The notes under the pieces are model-generated. The model was not told where the DNA came from and made no database searches. It saw only the letters and a list, made by a program, of their open reading frames with translations. This document shows, piece after piece, positions 9,959 to 19,445 of a stretch of DNA of 64,000 nt; positions within the stretch are counted from its first letter, which is position 1, and every line of letters starts with the position of its first letter. Source of the stretch: Comamonas sp. (GTDB lineage: Bacteria > Pseudomonadota > Gammaproteobacteria > Burkholderiales > Burkholderiaceae_C); assembly GCA_031277805.1 (NCBI GenBank), contig JAITLR010000009.1, positions 1 to 64,000 on the forward strand, written 5' to 3'. Made by a program: the position numbers and the translations under genes.

Positions 9959-10618
9959 TTAATCCAGCCCCTGCAGCGACAGCCATTCGCTGCTGCTGGC
10001 ACGGCCCGAACGCCACTGGTTGATGGGCGCGCTCGCGTCCTCGTAGCCCAGGGCAATGCCAAAGGCAATCTGGTAGCCCTCGGGTATGGCCAGTTGCTCG
10101 GTCAGCATGTCGCTGTACATGCGCCAGAAGCCCTGAGCGCAGGTAGCCAGACCTTTTTCCACGGCCAGCAACATGAAGGACTGCAGATAGATGCCCAGAT
10201 CCACCCATTGCGCATAACCCATGCGCTCTTCCACTGCCACGAAGATGCCCACGGGCGCGCCGAACATCTGGCCGTTCTTGGCCAGCTGAGCGAGGCGCGC
10301 GGCCTTGTCCTCGCGGCCGATATTGAGCGCACGGTACAGGTCTTCCCCGTTTTCAAAGCGGCGGCTGCGATAGGGCTCCCACAGCCCTGGTGGATAGGAC
10401 AGACCGGGGCGCTGTACAGGTTCGGTCGCCTTGACCTTGGCGCTCAGATCCTTGAGAGCCTGTCCTCCCACCGCAGTCACACGCCAGGGCTGCATATTGC
10501 CGCCGGACGGTGCCTGCGAGGCTTTTTCCAGCAGCTCCCTCACCGTAGCGCCATCCACGGCCTGCGGCGAAAAGGCGCGTACCGAGCGACGCTGCTGCAA
10601 TGCTTGACGAATATCCAT
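9959..10618 (-). CDS. Nitroreductase-family flavoprotein
   Basis: The ATG at 10618 (MDIRQALQQRRSVRAFSPQ) has a purine-rich ribosome site and gives 219 aa, the usual length. The family signatures are present: RRSVRAF near the N-terminus (FMN phosphate contacts), ASQAPSGGNMQPW (flavin and dimer interface) and LGYEDASAPIN near the C-terminus. Such FMN enzymes reduce nitroaromatics, quinones or enones with NAD(P)H; substrate is not inferable here. The gene is co-oriented with thiC, but the thiC promoter and riboswitch lie between them, so they are separate units. It is divergent from the second binding-protein gene at 10790. Confidence 0.9.
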   Translation of the reverse strand: MDIRQALQQRRSVRAFSPQAVDGATVRELLEKASQAPSGGNMQPWRVTAVGGQALKDLSAKVKATEPVQRPGLSYPPGLWEPYRSRRFENGEDLYRALNIGREDKAARLAQLAKNGQMFGAPVGIFVAVEERMGYAQWVDLGIYLQSFMLLAVEKGLATCAQGFWRMYSDMLTEQLAIPEGYQIAFGIALGYEDASAPINQWRSGRASSSEWLSLQGLD

Positions 10619-10789
10619 TTCTTCTTTCCCAAATTGCTGCACTGCAGTGTAGAAGCCTCTGGCGTTTTCCAGAGTCGCCGTGGATACCTTGCCCGGTGCT
10701 TGCCCTGATGGCACGGCCTGCGCCAGCTGCGACCATGCTGGCTACCCAACGCGGTGATTGGGTACCCACCATCTCAGGAGATGACTCTG

Positions 10790-12010
10790 ATGAAGCCTCG
10801 CTCTGTTTGCTCTGCTACCGTTTTTTCCCCAAGAACATTGACGCTGGCGCTGGGCTGCCTGCTGGCCGCCGCAGGCGCTCAGGCGCAGGACAAGATTCGC
10901 ATCGGCTTCATCACCGATATGTCGGGCCTCTATGCCGATGTGGACGGCAAGGGCGGCGCCCTGGCCGTACAGATGGCCGTGGACGACTTTGGCGGCAAGC
11001 TTCTTGGCAAGCCCATCGAGGTGCTGACGGCCGACCACCAGAACAAGGCCGATATCGCGGCCAGCAAGGCACGCGAATGGTTCGACACCTTGGGCATGAA
11101 CATGCTGGTTGGCGGCACCACCTCCAGCGCCGGCCTGGCCATGGGCAAGGTGGCCGACGAGAAGAAAAAGGTCTACATCATCAACGGCGCTGGCACCTCG
11201 GCCCTGACCAATGAGCAATGCAGCCCCTATTTCGTGCACTATGCCTATGACACCGTGGCACTGGCCAAGGGCACGGGCAAGGCCGTGGTGGAACTGGGCG
11301 GCAAGACCTGGTTCTTTCTGACGGCCGACTACGCCTTTGGCCATGCGCTGGAGGCCGACACCACCCGCGTGGTCAATGCCGCCGGTGGCAAGGTGCTGGG
11401 CAGCGTCAGACACCCGCTGAACACGGCAGATTTCTCCTCTTTCCTGCTCCAGGCCCAGAACTCCAAGGCTCAGATACTGGGCTTGGCCAATGCAGGCGGA
11501 GACACCATCAATGCCATCAAGTCCGCACGCGAATTTGGTCTGACCAAGACCATGAAGCTGGCCGGCCTGCTGCTGTTCAGCTCCGATATCCACAGCCTGG
11601 GCCTCAAGGCCACGGAAGGCCTGATGTTTACCGATAGCTGGCATTGGGACCTGAATCCAGAAAGCCGCAAGTTCTCCGACCGTTTCTTTGCCAAGTTCAA
11701 GAAGATGCCTACATCGCTGCAGGCAGCCGACTACTCGGCCACCATGCAGTATCTGAAACTGGCCGAGAAGCTGGGGACAACAGACGCCGACAAGATCATG
11801 GCGGGCTTCAAGGCCACGCCGCTGTCGGACTTCTATGCCAAGGGCGTGGTCCGCCCCGATGGCCGCTATGCCCACGATATGTACCTGCTGCAAGTCAAGG
11901 CACCAGCCGAATCGAAGAAAGCCTGGGATTACTTCAAGGTGCTCAAGACATTGCCCGGTGATCAGGTCTTCACCACCAAGGAAGAGAGCAAGTGTGCGCT
12001 GTGGAAGTAG
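10790..12010 (+). CDS. ABC transporter periplasmic binding protein, paralogue of 322-1530
   Basis: The ATG at 10790 is 9 bases after AGGAG; the ATG at 10781 is too close to it. The product is 406 aa with a Sec signal ending AAAGAQAQ and a mature start DKIRIGFITDMSGLYADVDG. It is a LivK-type (Peripla_BP_6) binding protein and a close paralogue of the product of 322-1530 over its whole length; both end in an ESKC-aromatic tail. Again there are no permease or ATPase genes nearby. Two near-identical orphan binding proteins 9 kb apart suggest gene duplication, and perhaps different ligands feeding one importer. A bidirectional terminator follows. Confidence 0.9.
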   Translation: MKPRSVCSATVFSPRTLTLALGCLLAAAGAQAQDKIRIGFITDMSGLYADVDGKGGALAVQMAVDDFGGKLLGKPIEVLTADHQNKADIAASKAREWFDTLGMNMLVGGTTSSAGLAMGKVADEKKKVYIINGAGTSALTNEQCSPYFVHYAYDTVALAKGTGKAVVELGGKTWFFLTADYAFGHALEADTTRVVNAAGGKVLGSVRHPLNTADFSSFLLQAQNSKAQILGLANAGGDTINAIKSAREFGLTKTMKLAGLLLFSSDIHSLGLKATEGLMFTDSWHWDLNPESRKFSDRFFAKFKKMPTSLQAADYSATMQYLKLAEKLGTTDADKIMAGFKATPLSDFYAKGVVRPDGRYAHDMYLLQVKAPAESKKAWDYFKVLKTLPGDQVFTTKEESKCALWK

Positions 12011-12059
12011 CACGCTGACCCGGGCCCGCGATACCGCTTGAGCCCAGGTTGAACTCAAG

Positions 12060-12088
12060 AAAAAAGCCAGCGTCAGCGCTGGCTTTTG
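12060..12088. terminator. Bidirectional intrinsic terminator
   Basis: AAAAGCCAGCG and CGCTGGCTTTT form a stem with a 3-base loop, with A and T runs on either side. It serves the binding-protein gene (plus) and cysE (minus), which converge here. Confidence 0.9.
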
Positions 12089-12094
12089 CTATTG

Positions 12095-12126
12095 AAATCC
12101 GAGCTTCAGGCGCTTGATGTACCTGT
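12095..12126. repeat. Degenerate dispersed repeat copy
   Basis: GAGCTTCAGGCGCTTGATG and, further on, TGCTTGAAGCTTA echo the two halves of the 7544-7590 repeat, with many changes. It lies between a terminator and the cysE stop codon, the same position as the better copies. Confidence 0.35.
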
Positions 12127-12135
12127 GCTTGAAGC

Positions 12136-12972
12136 TTATTTCCCCATGATCTGGTCGATCTTGTCCTTCTGAAAGGCTTCGGGTCGCTCGGACTCGCAAG
12201 GCACGCAATCCTTGACATGGCCCTGGATCGAGAGCTTCTCGATCGCAGCCCACAACAAGGCAATCTGCTTTTCATGGCCGGCAGCACCTTCGGACAGAGA
12301 GCGCATGGCCTGGGCCACGGGGTCGACTTCGGCCGTCACGCCATAGGCTGTGAAACCGCTCTTGCCGCAATCATCGTCTGCCGCAGCAGCCGCTGGCGTC
12401 TTGGCGTCGACCTTGGAAGTGAGCTCATGCTCGGTCACATCGGCGCTCTGCCCGGTCTTGCTGGGAATGATGCGCGCCGGAATGCCCACGGCCGTGGCAC
12501 CTGCGGGCACGGGCTTGATGACCACGGCATTGCTGCCGATCTTTGCGCCATCGCCCACCTCGAAGCCGCCCAGCACCTTGGCGCCGGCGCTGACCACGAC
12601 GTTCTTGCCCAGCGTCGGGTGGCGCTTGGCCCCCTTGTACAAAGAGGTCCCGCCCAGCGTCACACCGTGATAGATGGTGCAGCCGTCGCCAACCACGGCC
12701 GTCTCACCGATCACCACGCCCATGCCGTGGTCAATGAAGACCTCTCGGCCTATGACAGCACCCGGGTGAATCTCAATGCCCGTCAGCCAGCGGGCCATAT
12801 GCGAGATGAAGCGACCCAGCCACTTGAGGCCATGCGTCCAGCACCAGTGCGCCGGGCGCTGCAGCCAGATGGCGTGCAGGCCGGGGTAACAGGTGATGAC
12901 CTCCCAGGTGCTGCGAGCCGCAGGGTCGCGGTCGAGAATGCACTGGATGTCGGAGCGCAGGCGATCAAGCAT
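12136..12972 (-). CDS. cysE: Serine O-acetyltransferase
   Basis: CysE makes O-acetylserine from serine and acetyl-CoA, the first step of cysteine synthesis. The ATG at 12972 ([20 protein letters not shown]) gives 278 aa. The left-handed beta-helix hexapeptide region (about residues 65-165) contains the family motif [16 protein letters not shown], with the catalytic His/Asp surroundings, and HGVTLGG. A roughly 90-residue polar, low-complexity C-terminal extension, longer than in E. coli CysE, follows the helix and ends in a region with two cysteines (CVPCESE). It starts 37 bases after trmJ on the same strand, so the two are probably co-transcribed. Confidence 0.93.
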   Translation of the reverse strand: MLDRLRSDIQCILDRDPAARSTWEVITCYPGLHAIWLQRPAHWCWTHGLKWLGRFISHMARWLTGIEIHPGAVIGREVFIDHGMGVVIGETAVVGDGCTIYHGVTLGGTSLYKGAKRHPTLGKNVVVSAGAKVLGGFEVGDGAKIGSNAVVIKPVPAGATAVGIPARIIPSKTGQSADVTEHELTSKVDAKTPAAAAADDDCGKSGFTAYGVTAEVDPVAQAMRSLSEGAAGHEKQIALLWAAIEKLSIQGHVKDCVPCESERPEAFQKDKIDQIMGK

Positions 12973-13009
12973 CAAATAACAACGTGAGGAAATGTTTAGC
13001 TTGTGAAGT

Positions 13010-13810
13010 CTAGCGGGTTGGCGGCTCGCTCTTGAGCATGGCTTTGGCAACACCGCGCAGAATATGGATTTCTTCCTGCGTCAGCTGCGCGCGATTGAAA
13101 AGCTGGTTAAGCCGAGGCATGAGCTTCTTGGGCGCGGCCGGATCGAGAAAGCCAATATGGGCCAGAGCCTGCTCCCAATGGCCCAGCATCCCCTGAACCT
13201 GCGCCATATCGGCGCGGTTCACTTCTGGCGTGTGTTCCACCACAGGGAAGCCGCCCAGCGCCTCGCGCCAGTCATAGGCCACGACCTGAATGGCCGAAGC
13301 CAGGTTCAGCGAGCCGAACTGCGGATTGGACGGAATCGACAGCGCCACATCGCAGCGGTAGACATCGTCGTTGCTCATGCCAAAGCGCTCGCAGCCGAAC
13401 AAAAAGGCTACGCCCTTCTGGTTGCACACCGCTCCCGGCGTCGACTGGTTATCGGTCAATTCCTCATCAATCGCAGGCACAGAGCGCGTATCCAGCTCAC
13501 CTTTCAAGAGCAACTCGAAATGCTGGCGCGGTGTGCGCGTGGGCGGGCCAAAGTCGCGTGGCGTCATGGCCGTGGCGCACATATGGCTGATGCCGCCCAG
13601 GGCTTCGTCCAGCGTGTCGACGATACGTGCCTTGTCCAGCACATCGAGTGCGCCGCTGGCGCGCTGTATGGTTTCTTCCTTGCGCAGCACGTTCTTGTAA
13701 CGTGGGCGCACCAGTACCAGGTCGTCAAAGCCCATGGTCTTGAGCGCACGGGCTGCCGCGCCCACATTGCCGCAATGGCTGGTTTCAATCAGTACGAATC
13801 GGGTTTTCAT
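13010..13810 (-). CDS. trmJ: tRNA (cytidine/uridine-2'-O-)-methyltransferase TrmJ
   Basis: This is a SPOUT-class methyltransferase that 2'-O-methylates position 32 of tRNAs. The ATG at 13810 gives 266 aa starting [20 protein letters not shown], the motif that opens the SpoU/TrmJ fold. SAM-binding motifs follow: [12 protein letters not shown] and [20 protein letters not shown], forming the deep trefoil knot. The extra C-terminal helical extension (about residues 165-266) is typical of TrmJ rather than TrmH or TrmL. Longer in-frame starts upstream would run through a low-quality region and into the divergent promoter, and were rejected. It lies upstream of cysE and divergent from suhB. Confidence 0.92.
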   Translation of the reverse strand: MKTRFVLIETSHCGNVGAAARALKTMGFDDLVLVRPRYKNVLRKEETIQRASGALDVLDKARIVDTLDEALGGISHMCATAMTPRDFGPPTRTPRQHFELLLKGELDTRSVPAIDEELTDNQSTPGAVCNQKGVAFLFGCERFGMSNDDVYRCDVALSIPSNPQFGSLNLASAIQVVAYDWREALGGFPVVEHTPEVNRADMAQVQGMLGHWEQALAHIGFLDPAAPKKLMPRLNQLFNRAQLTQEEIHILRGVAKAMLKSEPPTR

Positions 13811-14060
13811 CAGCACAAAAGGCCTCACTGTGGCCTTGATAAAACAGAACACATGCGCTGCCTGCTCTCTCTCACGCAAACCGCAAGACCCCGGACAAAC
13901 CCCTCGGGTCACCGGGCTGAACAAGCAAAAAAAACGCAGGCTGGGTAGAATTGCGCCTATTGTCGCCGCCCCGCATCGCCGGTCGCGGCTTTTTACGTTC
14001 TTACCCGCGTAGTTCAGCCCACCATTGCTCCGGGCTGCAGCGCCAACGCACTCACAATTT

Positions 14061-14981
14061 ATGTCGAACTCCCTGCACCCCATGCTCAACGTGGCCATCA
14101 AGGCTGCTCGCGCCGCTGGCGCTCTCATCAACCGTGCCGCACTGGATGTGGAATCGGTGCGCGTTGCGCAAAAGCAGGTGAACGACTTTGTGACCGAGGT
14201 AGACCAGGCAGCCGAGCGCATCATCATCGAGACGCTGCTCAACGCCTACCCCCAGCATTCCATCCTGGCCGAAGAATCGGGCAGCGAGCATGGTGCCAAG
14301 AACTCCGACCATGTCTGGATCATCGATCCTCTGGATGGCACCACCAACTTCATCCACGGCTTCCCCGTCTACTGCGTGAGCATTGCCCTGGCCTACAAGG
14401 GCAAGATCGAGCATGCCGTGATCTATGACCCCAGCCGCAATGACCTGTTCACGGCCACCAAGGGCCGTGGCGCCTATCTGAACGAGCGCCGCATCCGCGT
14501 CTCCAAGCGCACCCAGCTGCGCGACTGCCTGATCTCCACAGGCTTCCCCTTCCGCCGTGGCGACAATTTCAAGCAATACATGCTGATGCTGGGCGAAGTC
14601 ATGCAGCGCACCGCTGGCGTGCGTCGCCCCGGCTCTGCCGCTCTGGATCTGGCCTATGTGGCCGCCGGCTTTGCCGATGGTTTCTTTGAGTCTGGCCTGT
14701 CCATCTGGGACGTGGCAGCGGGCTCTCTGCTGGTCAGCGAAGCCGGTGGTCTGGTCGGCAACTTCACAGGCGAAGCCGACTTCCTGGAGCAACGCGAAAT
14801 CCTGGCGGCCAACCCACGCATCTACGGCTCGCTGATCCCCGTGCTGGGCAAGTACAGCAAGTTCGCCACTGCAGGCGAAAAGGCAGCCGTGCGCCAGGCC
14901 GTCAAGACTGGCGAATTCGAGACTTCCTCCGAAGAAGACGCCGAAGCTGCTGTGGAAGAAGGCCAGAAGGCCGCTGAATAA
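14061..14981 (+). CDS. suhB: Inositol-1-monophosphatase SuhB
   Basis: This is a Mg-dependent inositol monophosphatase. In E. coli SuhB also joins the rRNA antitermination complex; that is family knowledge. The ATG at 14061 gives 306 aa. Metal and substrate motifs are intact: EES at about 71-73, [12 protein letters not shown] at 86-97, and [15 protein letters not shown] near the C-terminal third. An acidic tail ([14 protein letters not shown]) extends beyond the catalytic domain and is an extension relative to E. coli SuhB. It is divergent from trmJ with about 250 bases between, an arrangement common in proteobacteria. A strong terminator follows. Confidence 0.95.
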   Translation: MSNSLHPMLNVAIKAARAAGALINRAALDVESVRVAQKQVNDFVTEVDQAAERIIIETLLNAYPQHSILAEESGSEHGAKNSDHVWIIDPLDGTTNFIHGFPVYCVSIALAYKGKIEHAVIYDPSRNDLFTATKGRGAYLNERRIRVSKRTQLRDCLISTGFPFRRGDNFKQYMLMLGEVMQRTAGVRRPGSAALDLAYVAAGFADGFFESGLSIWDVAAGSLLVSEAGGLVGNFTGEADFLEQREILAANPRIYGSLIPVLGKYSKFATAGEKAAVRQAVKTGEFETSSEEDAEAAVEEGQKAAE

Positions 14982-15007
14982 AAACGGCAGTCACCCCACG
15001 ATTGCGC

Positions 15008-15042
15008 AAAGGGCCTGGTCCGGTGGATCAGGCCCTTTTTTA
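15008..15042 (+). terminator. Intrinsic terminator after suhB
   Basis: AAGGGCCTG (15009-15017) and CAGGCCCTT (15029-15037) form the stem, followed by seven Ts, 27 bases past the suhB stop codon. Confidence 0.9.
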
Positions 15043-15067
15043 TTGCCACCGGACCGCCCCGACCCGA

Positions 15068-15114
15068 CCCCTTCGAGGGGCAGCGGCTACACGGGGGTGA
15101 GCAAGCGTGGTTTT
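15068..15114. repeat. Possible degenerate copy of a GC-rich dispersed element
   Basis: CCCCTTCGAGGGGCAGCGGC, then TACACGGGGGTGAGCAAGCG and TGG, resemble the element embedded in the CoxD-like gene (CCCCTCGGGGGGCAGCGAGG, then ACACATCAG and TGCCGAGCGTGG). Further C/G blocks follow to about 15160. The match is partial. Confidence 0.4.
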
Positions 15115-15239
15115 TTACTGCCCCTCGGGCAATAGCGCTACCTTGAGGAGCAGGGGGCCAACGTGGGAGCTTGTTCCTCTCCACAGAATCCACAAATTCC
15201 TTATCCAGAATCTGCCCCAATGACAATCGGGCTGAAACT

Positions 15240-16310
15240 ATGATGGATTTCTTCAGCCAGCACTGGACGCTGGCTATCGACTGGGTCTCTGCGCATGCGG
15301 TGACACCAGTGGTCAATACGCTGAACATTGCCGAGGCTGCAGGCGACCCGCGCGAGATCGCGGCAGGCATTCTGATTGCGCTGCTGCAGCTGTTTCTGAT
15401 TGCCGGCGTGATGCGCCCGCTGGAGAGCCTGCTCCCCGCCGAGCGCTGGGCCGATCGCCGCCACACCACCGTGGATCGCCACTACACCCTGCTCATGCTG
15501 CTGGGACTGTTCCCGCTGTTCAGCTTTCTGGTGCTCATGCCTTTTGCCCACATGCTGGGCGGCGGCCCGTCCACCGAGGAAGCCAGCGGCCTCAAGGCCT
15601 GGTTCCCCTGGTTCGAGCAACACCCCTACATCCTGTTTGCCGTGTACTACGTGGTCTACGACCTCACGTATTACTGGATGCACCGTGCCCAGCATGTGAT
15701 TCCCTGGTGGTGGGCCATGCACAGCATGCACCACAGCCAGCGCCAGATGAGCTGCTGGAGCAACGACCGCAGCAACTATCTGGACGGCATGCTGCAAAGC
15801 TTTGTGCTGGCCACCGTAGGCTTGGCGATGGGTGTGGAGCCTTCGGAGTTCGCGCTGCTGGGCCTGCTCAGCGAGCTGGTGCAGAACTTCTCCCATGCCA
15901 ACGTGGCGCTGCGCCTGGGCTGGCTGGGCAAACTGGGCGAGCGCCTGCTGGTCGGCCCGCGCTTTCACCGCAACCATCATATGCTGCGCGATGCAGACCG
16001 GCCCGAGCGCCACAACTGCAACTTCGGCCAGGTCCTGCCCTGGTGGGATCAATTGTTCGGCACTGCCCTCTATCACAATGAAGAGCTGCGTCCCACGGGC
16101 GTGAGCGACCCCGAAGTCGATGCCGACAACGAGCGCGGCCTGGTCGGCATGCAGTGGTATACGCTGCGCCGCTTCTGGGGGGCTGTCACCTGCCGCGCAG
16201 GCTGGCGCCTGGGCGATGTGTCTTTCGGACCCGGTTACCGGCCCATCCATGACGAAGATTCGTCCCAGCCCGCTCCGCTGCCTCAGGGATCGCGCCCCGA
16301 GGTGCAGTAA
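15240..16310 (+). CDS. Sterol desaturase / fatty acid hydroxylase superfamily membrane protein
   Basis: This 356-aa integral membrane protein has the three histidine clusters of the di-iron hydroxylase superfamily: H148-x3-H152 (HRAQH), H161-x2-HH165 (HSMHH) and H243-x2-HH247 (HRNHH). At least four hydrophobic segments are visible (about residues 42-60, 82-105, 130-146 and 183-212). These proteins hydroxylate or desaturate lipids with O2; substrate is unknown. The start at 15240 gives MMDFF with only a weak ribosome site, and 15243 is equally possible. The C-terminus is polar and proline-rich. It converges on a LysR gene 24 bases away, with no terminator visible between them. Confidence 0.85.
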   Translation: MMDFFSQHWTLAIDWVSAHAVTPVVNTLNIAEAAGDPREIAAGILIALLQLFLIAGVMRPLESLLPAERWADRRHTTVDRHYTLLMLLGLFPLFSFLVLMPFAHMLGGGPSTEEASGLKAWFPWFEQHPYILFAVYYVVYDLTYYWMHRAQHVIPWWWAMHSMHHSQRQMSCWSNDRSNYLDGMLQSFVLATVGLAMGVEPSEFALLGLLSELVQNFSHANVALRLGWLGKLGERLLVGPRFHRNHHMLRDADRPERHNCNFGQVLPWWDQLFGTALYHNEELRPTGVSDPEVDADNERGLVGMQWYTLRRFWGAVTCRAGWRLGDVSFGPGYRPIHDEDSSQPAPLPQGSRPEVQ

Positions 16311-16334
16311 GCCCAGATTGGAGTTTTCAGTACC

Positions 16335-17252
16335 TCATGACTCCAGGTAAGGCTGCATCAGCGCCTCGAACCATTCGATGAACACCGCCAGCCGCCGTGA
16401 ACGCTGACGGCGGTGCGAATACAGCAGACCCACGGGCATGGAGGGTGACCGGTAGGACGGCATGACCTCGACAAGACTGCCGGCAGCCAGCAGATGCTGC
16501 ACGTCGTAGCGTGGAATCTGCATCAAACCCAACCCTGCTTCGCAACAGGCGATATAGCTTTCAGCGTTGTTGACCACCACGCGGCTGGGCAGAGTCAGCG
16601 TCCGCTCATCCACCCCCTCTCCCCTGCCCTCCACATAGGTCCAGGGCAGTTCGCGCCCGGTATGTGGCGACGCATAACCCACGGCCCAATGGCCTTGCGC
16701 CAGATCGGCAGGCTGCTCGGGATGGCCATGTTCGCGCAGATAGGCGGGGCTGGCGCAGTTGATCAGTGCAATGCGTCCCAGCGGACGTACAACCAGGCTG
16801 CTGTCCTGCAACGCACCAATGCGCACCACGCAGTCCACGCCTTCCTGAACCAGATCCACCATCCGGTCGCTGGAGCCCAGCACCAGCCGCAGCGCCGGGT
16901 GGCTACGCAGCAGACCGGGCAATGCAGGCACCAACAGGCGGCGCGCAATGCGACTGGGCACATCGATACGCAACTGGCCCACGACCTGACGCACCCGCGC
17001 CTGGAACATCTGCTCCATGTCTTCGGCTTCGGCCAGCAACGCCCGCGCGCGGGCCAGCAACTGCGTGCCGTCAGCCGTCAGGCTGACCTGGCGCGTGGTT
17101 CTGTGCAACAGCCGCGCGCCGACCTGGTCCTCCAGCTGCTGCACGGCCGCCGACACCGTGGCACGTGGCAGCTCCAGCGCATGGGCAGCCTTGATGAAGC
17201 TGCCCATCTCTGCCACCTGCACAAAGATGCGATACCGGTCGATTCTGTCCAT
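16335..17252 (-). CDS. LysR-family transcriptional regulator
   Basis: The ATG at 17252 gives 305 aa with a standard LysR winged helix-turn-helix (residues 1-60; MDRIDRYRIFVQVAEMGSF, LPRATVSAAVQQLEDQVGARL) and a periplasmic-binding-protein-like effector domain (about 90-300). Longer in-frame starts overlap the upstream gene and lack a recognisable fold. It is co-oriented with and just downstream of the SDR gene (38-base gap), so it may be co-transcribed with it, and the SDR may be a target. It belongs to the CrgA/DsdC-like group with a DRxxxF start, which often represses quinone or aldehyde-responsive oxidoreductases; that is family inference only. Confidence 0.9.
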   Translation of the reverse strand: MDRIDRYRIFVQVAEMGSFIKAAHALELPRATVSAAVQQLEDQVGARLLHRTTRQVSLTADGTQLLARARALLAEAEDMEQMFQARVRQVVGQLRIDVPSRIARRLLVPALPGLLRSHPALRLVLGSSDRMVDLVQEGVDCVVRIGALQDSSLVVRPLGRIALINCASPAYLREHGHPEQPADLAQGHWAVGYASPHTGRELPWTYVEGRGEGVDERTLTLPSRVVVNNAESYIACCEAGLGLMQIPRYDVQHLLAAGSLVEVMPSYRSPSMPVGLLYSHRRQRSRRLAVFIEWFEALMQPYLES

Positions 17253-17290
17253 GGAAAGACAGCATAACCGGCACCAGACCGCTGCAACGC

Positions 17291-18064
17291 TTACTTGGTG
17301 GTGTAACCGCCGTTGATCAGAATTGTCTGCCCGGTAATCCACCAGCCGTCGCTGACCAGGTGACGGATAAAGGGCACCACGTCTTCGATATGCGTCAGAC
17401 CCGATGGCGAGAACGGCGACAGCGCCGCAGCTGTCTTGTGATAGGCCACGGCATCAGCGCCCTCCTGGCCGTAGAAGAAAGGCGTATCCATGGGGCCAGG
17501 GCCCACGGCCGTGACCGAGATGCCGCGCGCACCGAACTCCTTGGCTGCGGCCCGCGTGAAATGCTCCACCGGCGCCTTGGTACCCGCGTAGGAGGAATAA
17601 AACGGCGTGAACGCCCCCAGCAGCGAGGTCACCAGCGTCACGATCTTGCCGTTGTCATTGACATGCCGACCCGCTTCCTTAAGAAAGAAAAAGGCCGCCT
17701 TGCTGTTGACGGCGCTCATCTCGTCGTACTCGGCCTCGGAAATTTCCAGCAGCGGCTTCTTGAGCACCTTGCCTACGGTGTTGATGGCGATATCGGGCCG
17801 GCCCACGGCCGCCACCGCATCGGTGAACAGTCTCTCGACTGCAGTGGCGCTTGTCAGGTCGCCCTGCAGCGCCACGGCCCAGGCACCAGCGGCCTGCACT
17901 GCCGCCACCGTGGCTTCGGCATCGGCTCTGGAGGATGCGCTGTTGTAGTGGATGACAACAGCCTTGGCGCCCTTGGCCGCCAGATCGCGGGCAATCAGCC
18001 CGCCCAGGTTCTTGGCGCCGCCGGCAATCAGAACGACCTTGCCGCGAATGGAATGGTCTGCCAT
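17291..18064 (-). CDS. Short-chain dehydrogenase/reductase (SDR)
   Basis: The product is 257 aa with a strong ribosome site (AAGGAG) before the ATG at 18064. The Rossmann nucleotide motif is a variant, AGGAKNLGG at about residues 14-22 in place of TGxxxGxG. The catalytic Tyr-x3-Lys is YAGTK, and a C-terminal GQTILINGGYTTK closes the fold. The Asn-Ala-Gly motif is replaced by NTVG (INTVGK). It is an NAD(P)-dependent oxidoreductase of unknown substrate. It forms a minus-strand run with cfa upstream (120 bases) and LysR downstream. Confidence 0.9.
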   Translation of the reverse strand: MADHSIRGKVVLIAGGAKNLGGLIARDLAAKGAKAVVIHYNSASSRADAEATVAAVQAAGAWAVALQGDLTSATAVERLFTDAVAAVGRPDIAINTVGKVLKKPLLEISEAEYDEMSAVNSKAAFFFLKEAGRHVNDNGKIVTLVTSLLGAFTPFYSSYAGTKAPVEHFTRAAAKEFGARGISVTAVGPGPMDTPFFYGQEGADAVAYHKTAAALSPFSPSGLTHIEDVVPFIRHLVSDGWWITGQTILINGGYTTK

Positions 18065-18184
18065 GGAATCTCCTTACCTATTGTTGGGTCTCGTTTGAAG
18101 AGGTCCCAGCTTAGGCAGGTCGGAGCCGGCGATAAACCGTCCGCGCCGGGATGGATCATCCAGAAAGCGCGAACAATCCGGGCC

Positions 18185-19414
18185 TCACATTTCACCCAGA
18201 GGTTTATCGCTCTCGTACATATAGCGACGCGACCAGGGTATCTGCTGCGCACTGCGTCCGGCCCTGCGACAGACGACCTGGAAGATGGACACATCGTCGT
18301 TCTCGAACGCATGAGCACAACCGGCCAGATACACGCGCCAGATGCGGAATTTCTCCTCGTCCACCTGCGCGTGGATCTGCGCTGCGTGCGACTCGAAGTT
18401 CTCGGTCCAGATCGACAGCGTGCGTGCATAGTGCCGACGCAGGCTTTCGACATCCAGCACTTCCAGGCCGCCGCGTTGCATGGACTCCAGCGCCAGACTG
18501 ATGTGCGGCAGCTCGCCATCGGGGAACACATAGCGGTCGATGAAATCACCACCGCCCAGCGAGACTTCGCCGCTGTCCGCGTCGGTCGAGGTGATACCGT
18601 GGTTCAGCGCGATGCCGTCCTCGGCCAGCAAATCGTGCACGCGCGAGAAATACAGCGGCAGATGCTTGTGCCCCACATGCTCGAACATGCCGACGCTGGT
18701 GATGCGGTCGAACTGCCCCGGCACGTCGCGGTAGTCCTGCAGGCGAATCTCGATGCGGTCCTGCAGGCCCGCGGCTCGCACGCGCTCGGTCGCCAGGTCG
18801 AACTGATTCTGCGACAGCGTCACGCCCACGCACTGCGCGCCGAATTGGCTGGCCGCACGCAACACCAAAGCGCCCCAGCCGCAACCTATGTCCAGCAGGC
18901 GTTGACCGGGTTGCACCCGGATCTTGGTGAGGATGTGGTCAATCTTCTTGCGCTGGGCTGTTGCCAGATCCTCATCGCCATTCTCGAAGTAAGCGCATGA
19001 ATACACCATGCTCTCATCGAGCCAAAGCTTGTAGAAGTCGTTCGAGACGTCGTAGTGGTACTGGATGGCCCTGCGGTCGCTGGCCTTGCTGTGGCCGAAA
19101 TGCCGCGCCACGCGCGCCAGCCGGCCCGTGCCCGCCGCCGTGCTGCGGGCCAGTGCGTAGCTCACGTTGATGATGTCGGCCAGACGCCCGTCAATGTCGA
19201 GCAGGCCCTTGATATAGGCCTCACCCAGATGGTCGAGGCTGGGGTCCAGCAGCATGGGTAGCGCAGTCGCGCTCTGCACCTTGATGGTGACCTGCGGTGT
19301 CACGAACTCGCCAAAATCAAGCTGCTGCCCGTTCCACAGCACCAGCCGGGCCGGCACATTCGTTTGCGACTTCACCTGCTGCGCCCATTGCGAAAGTTTT
19401 TTCTCCCAGAACAT
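18185..19414 (-). CDS. cfa: Cyclopropane-fatty-acid-phospholipid synthase family methyltransferase
   Basis: The ATG at 19414 (MFWEKKLSQWAQQ) has AAGGAG eight bases upstream and gives 409 aa. An N-terminal alpha/beta region (1-120) precedes the SAM-dependent methyltransferase domain with motif I LLDIGCGWGALVLRA and the family blocks QYHYDVSNDFYKLWL, SCAYFENGDEDL and GMFEHVGHKHLPLYF. This matches CFA synthase, which methylenates unsaturated acyl chains of membrane phospholipids using SAM; related enzymes methylate or otherwise modify mycolic-type lipids. It begins 31 bases after the monooxygenase gene on the same strand, so co-transcription is likely. Confidence 0.92.
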   Translation of the reverse strand: MFWEKKLSQWAQQVKSQTNVPARLVLWNGQQLDFGEFVTPQVTIKVQSATALPMLLDPSLDHLGEAYIKGLLDIDGRLADIINVSYALARSTAAGTGRLARVARHFGHSKASDRRAIQYHYDVSNDFYKLWLDESMVYSCAYFENGDEDLATAQRKKIDHILTKIRVQPGQRLLDIGCGWGALVLRAASQFGAQCVGVTLSQNQFDLATERVRAAGLQDRIEIRLQDYRDVPGQFDRITSVGMFEHVGHKHLPLYFSRVHDLLAEDGIALNHGITSTDADSGEVSLGGGDFIDRYVFPDGELPHISLALESMQRGGLEVLDVESLRRHYARTLSIWTENFESHAAQIHAQVDEEKFRIWRVYLAGCAHAFENDDVSIFQVVCRRAGRSAQQIPWSRRYMYESDKPLGEM

Positions 19415-19445
19415 GGCATCTCCTTGATCCAAAGCCCACCCAGGC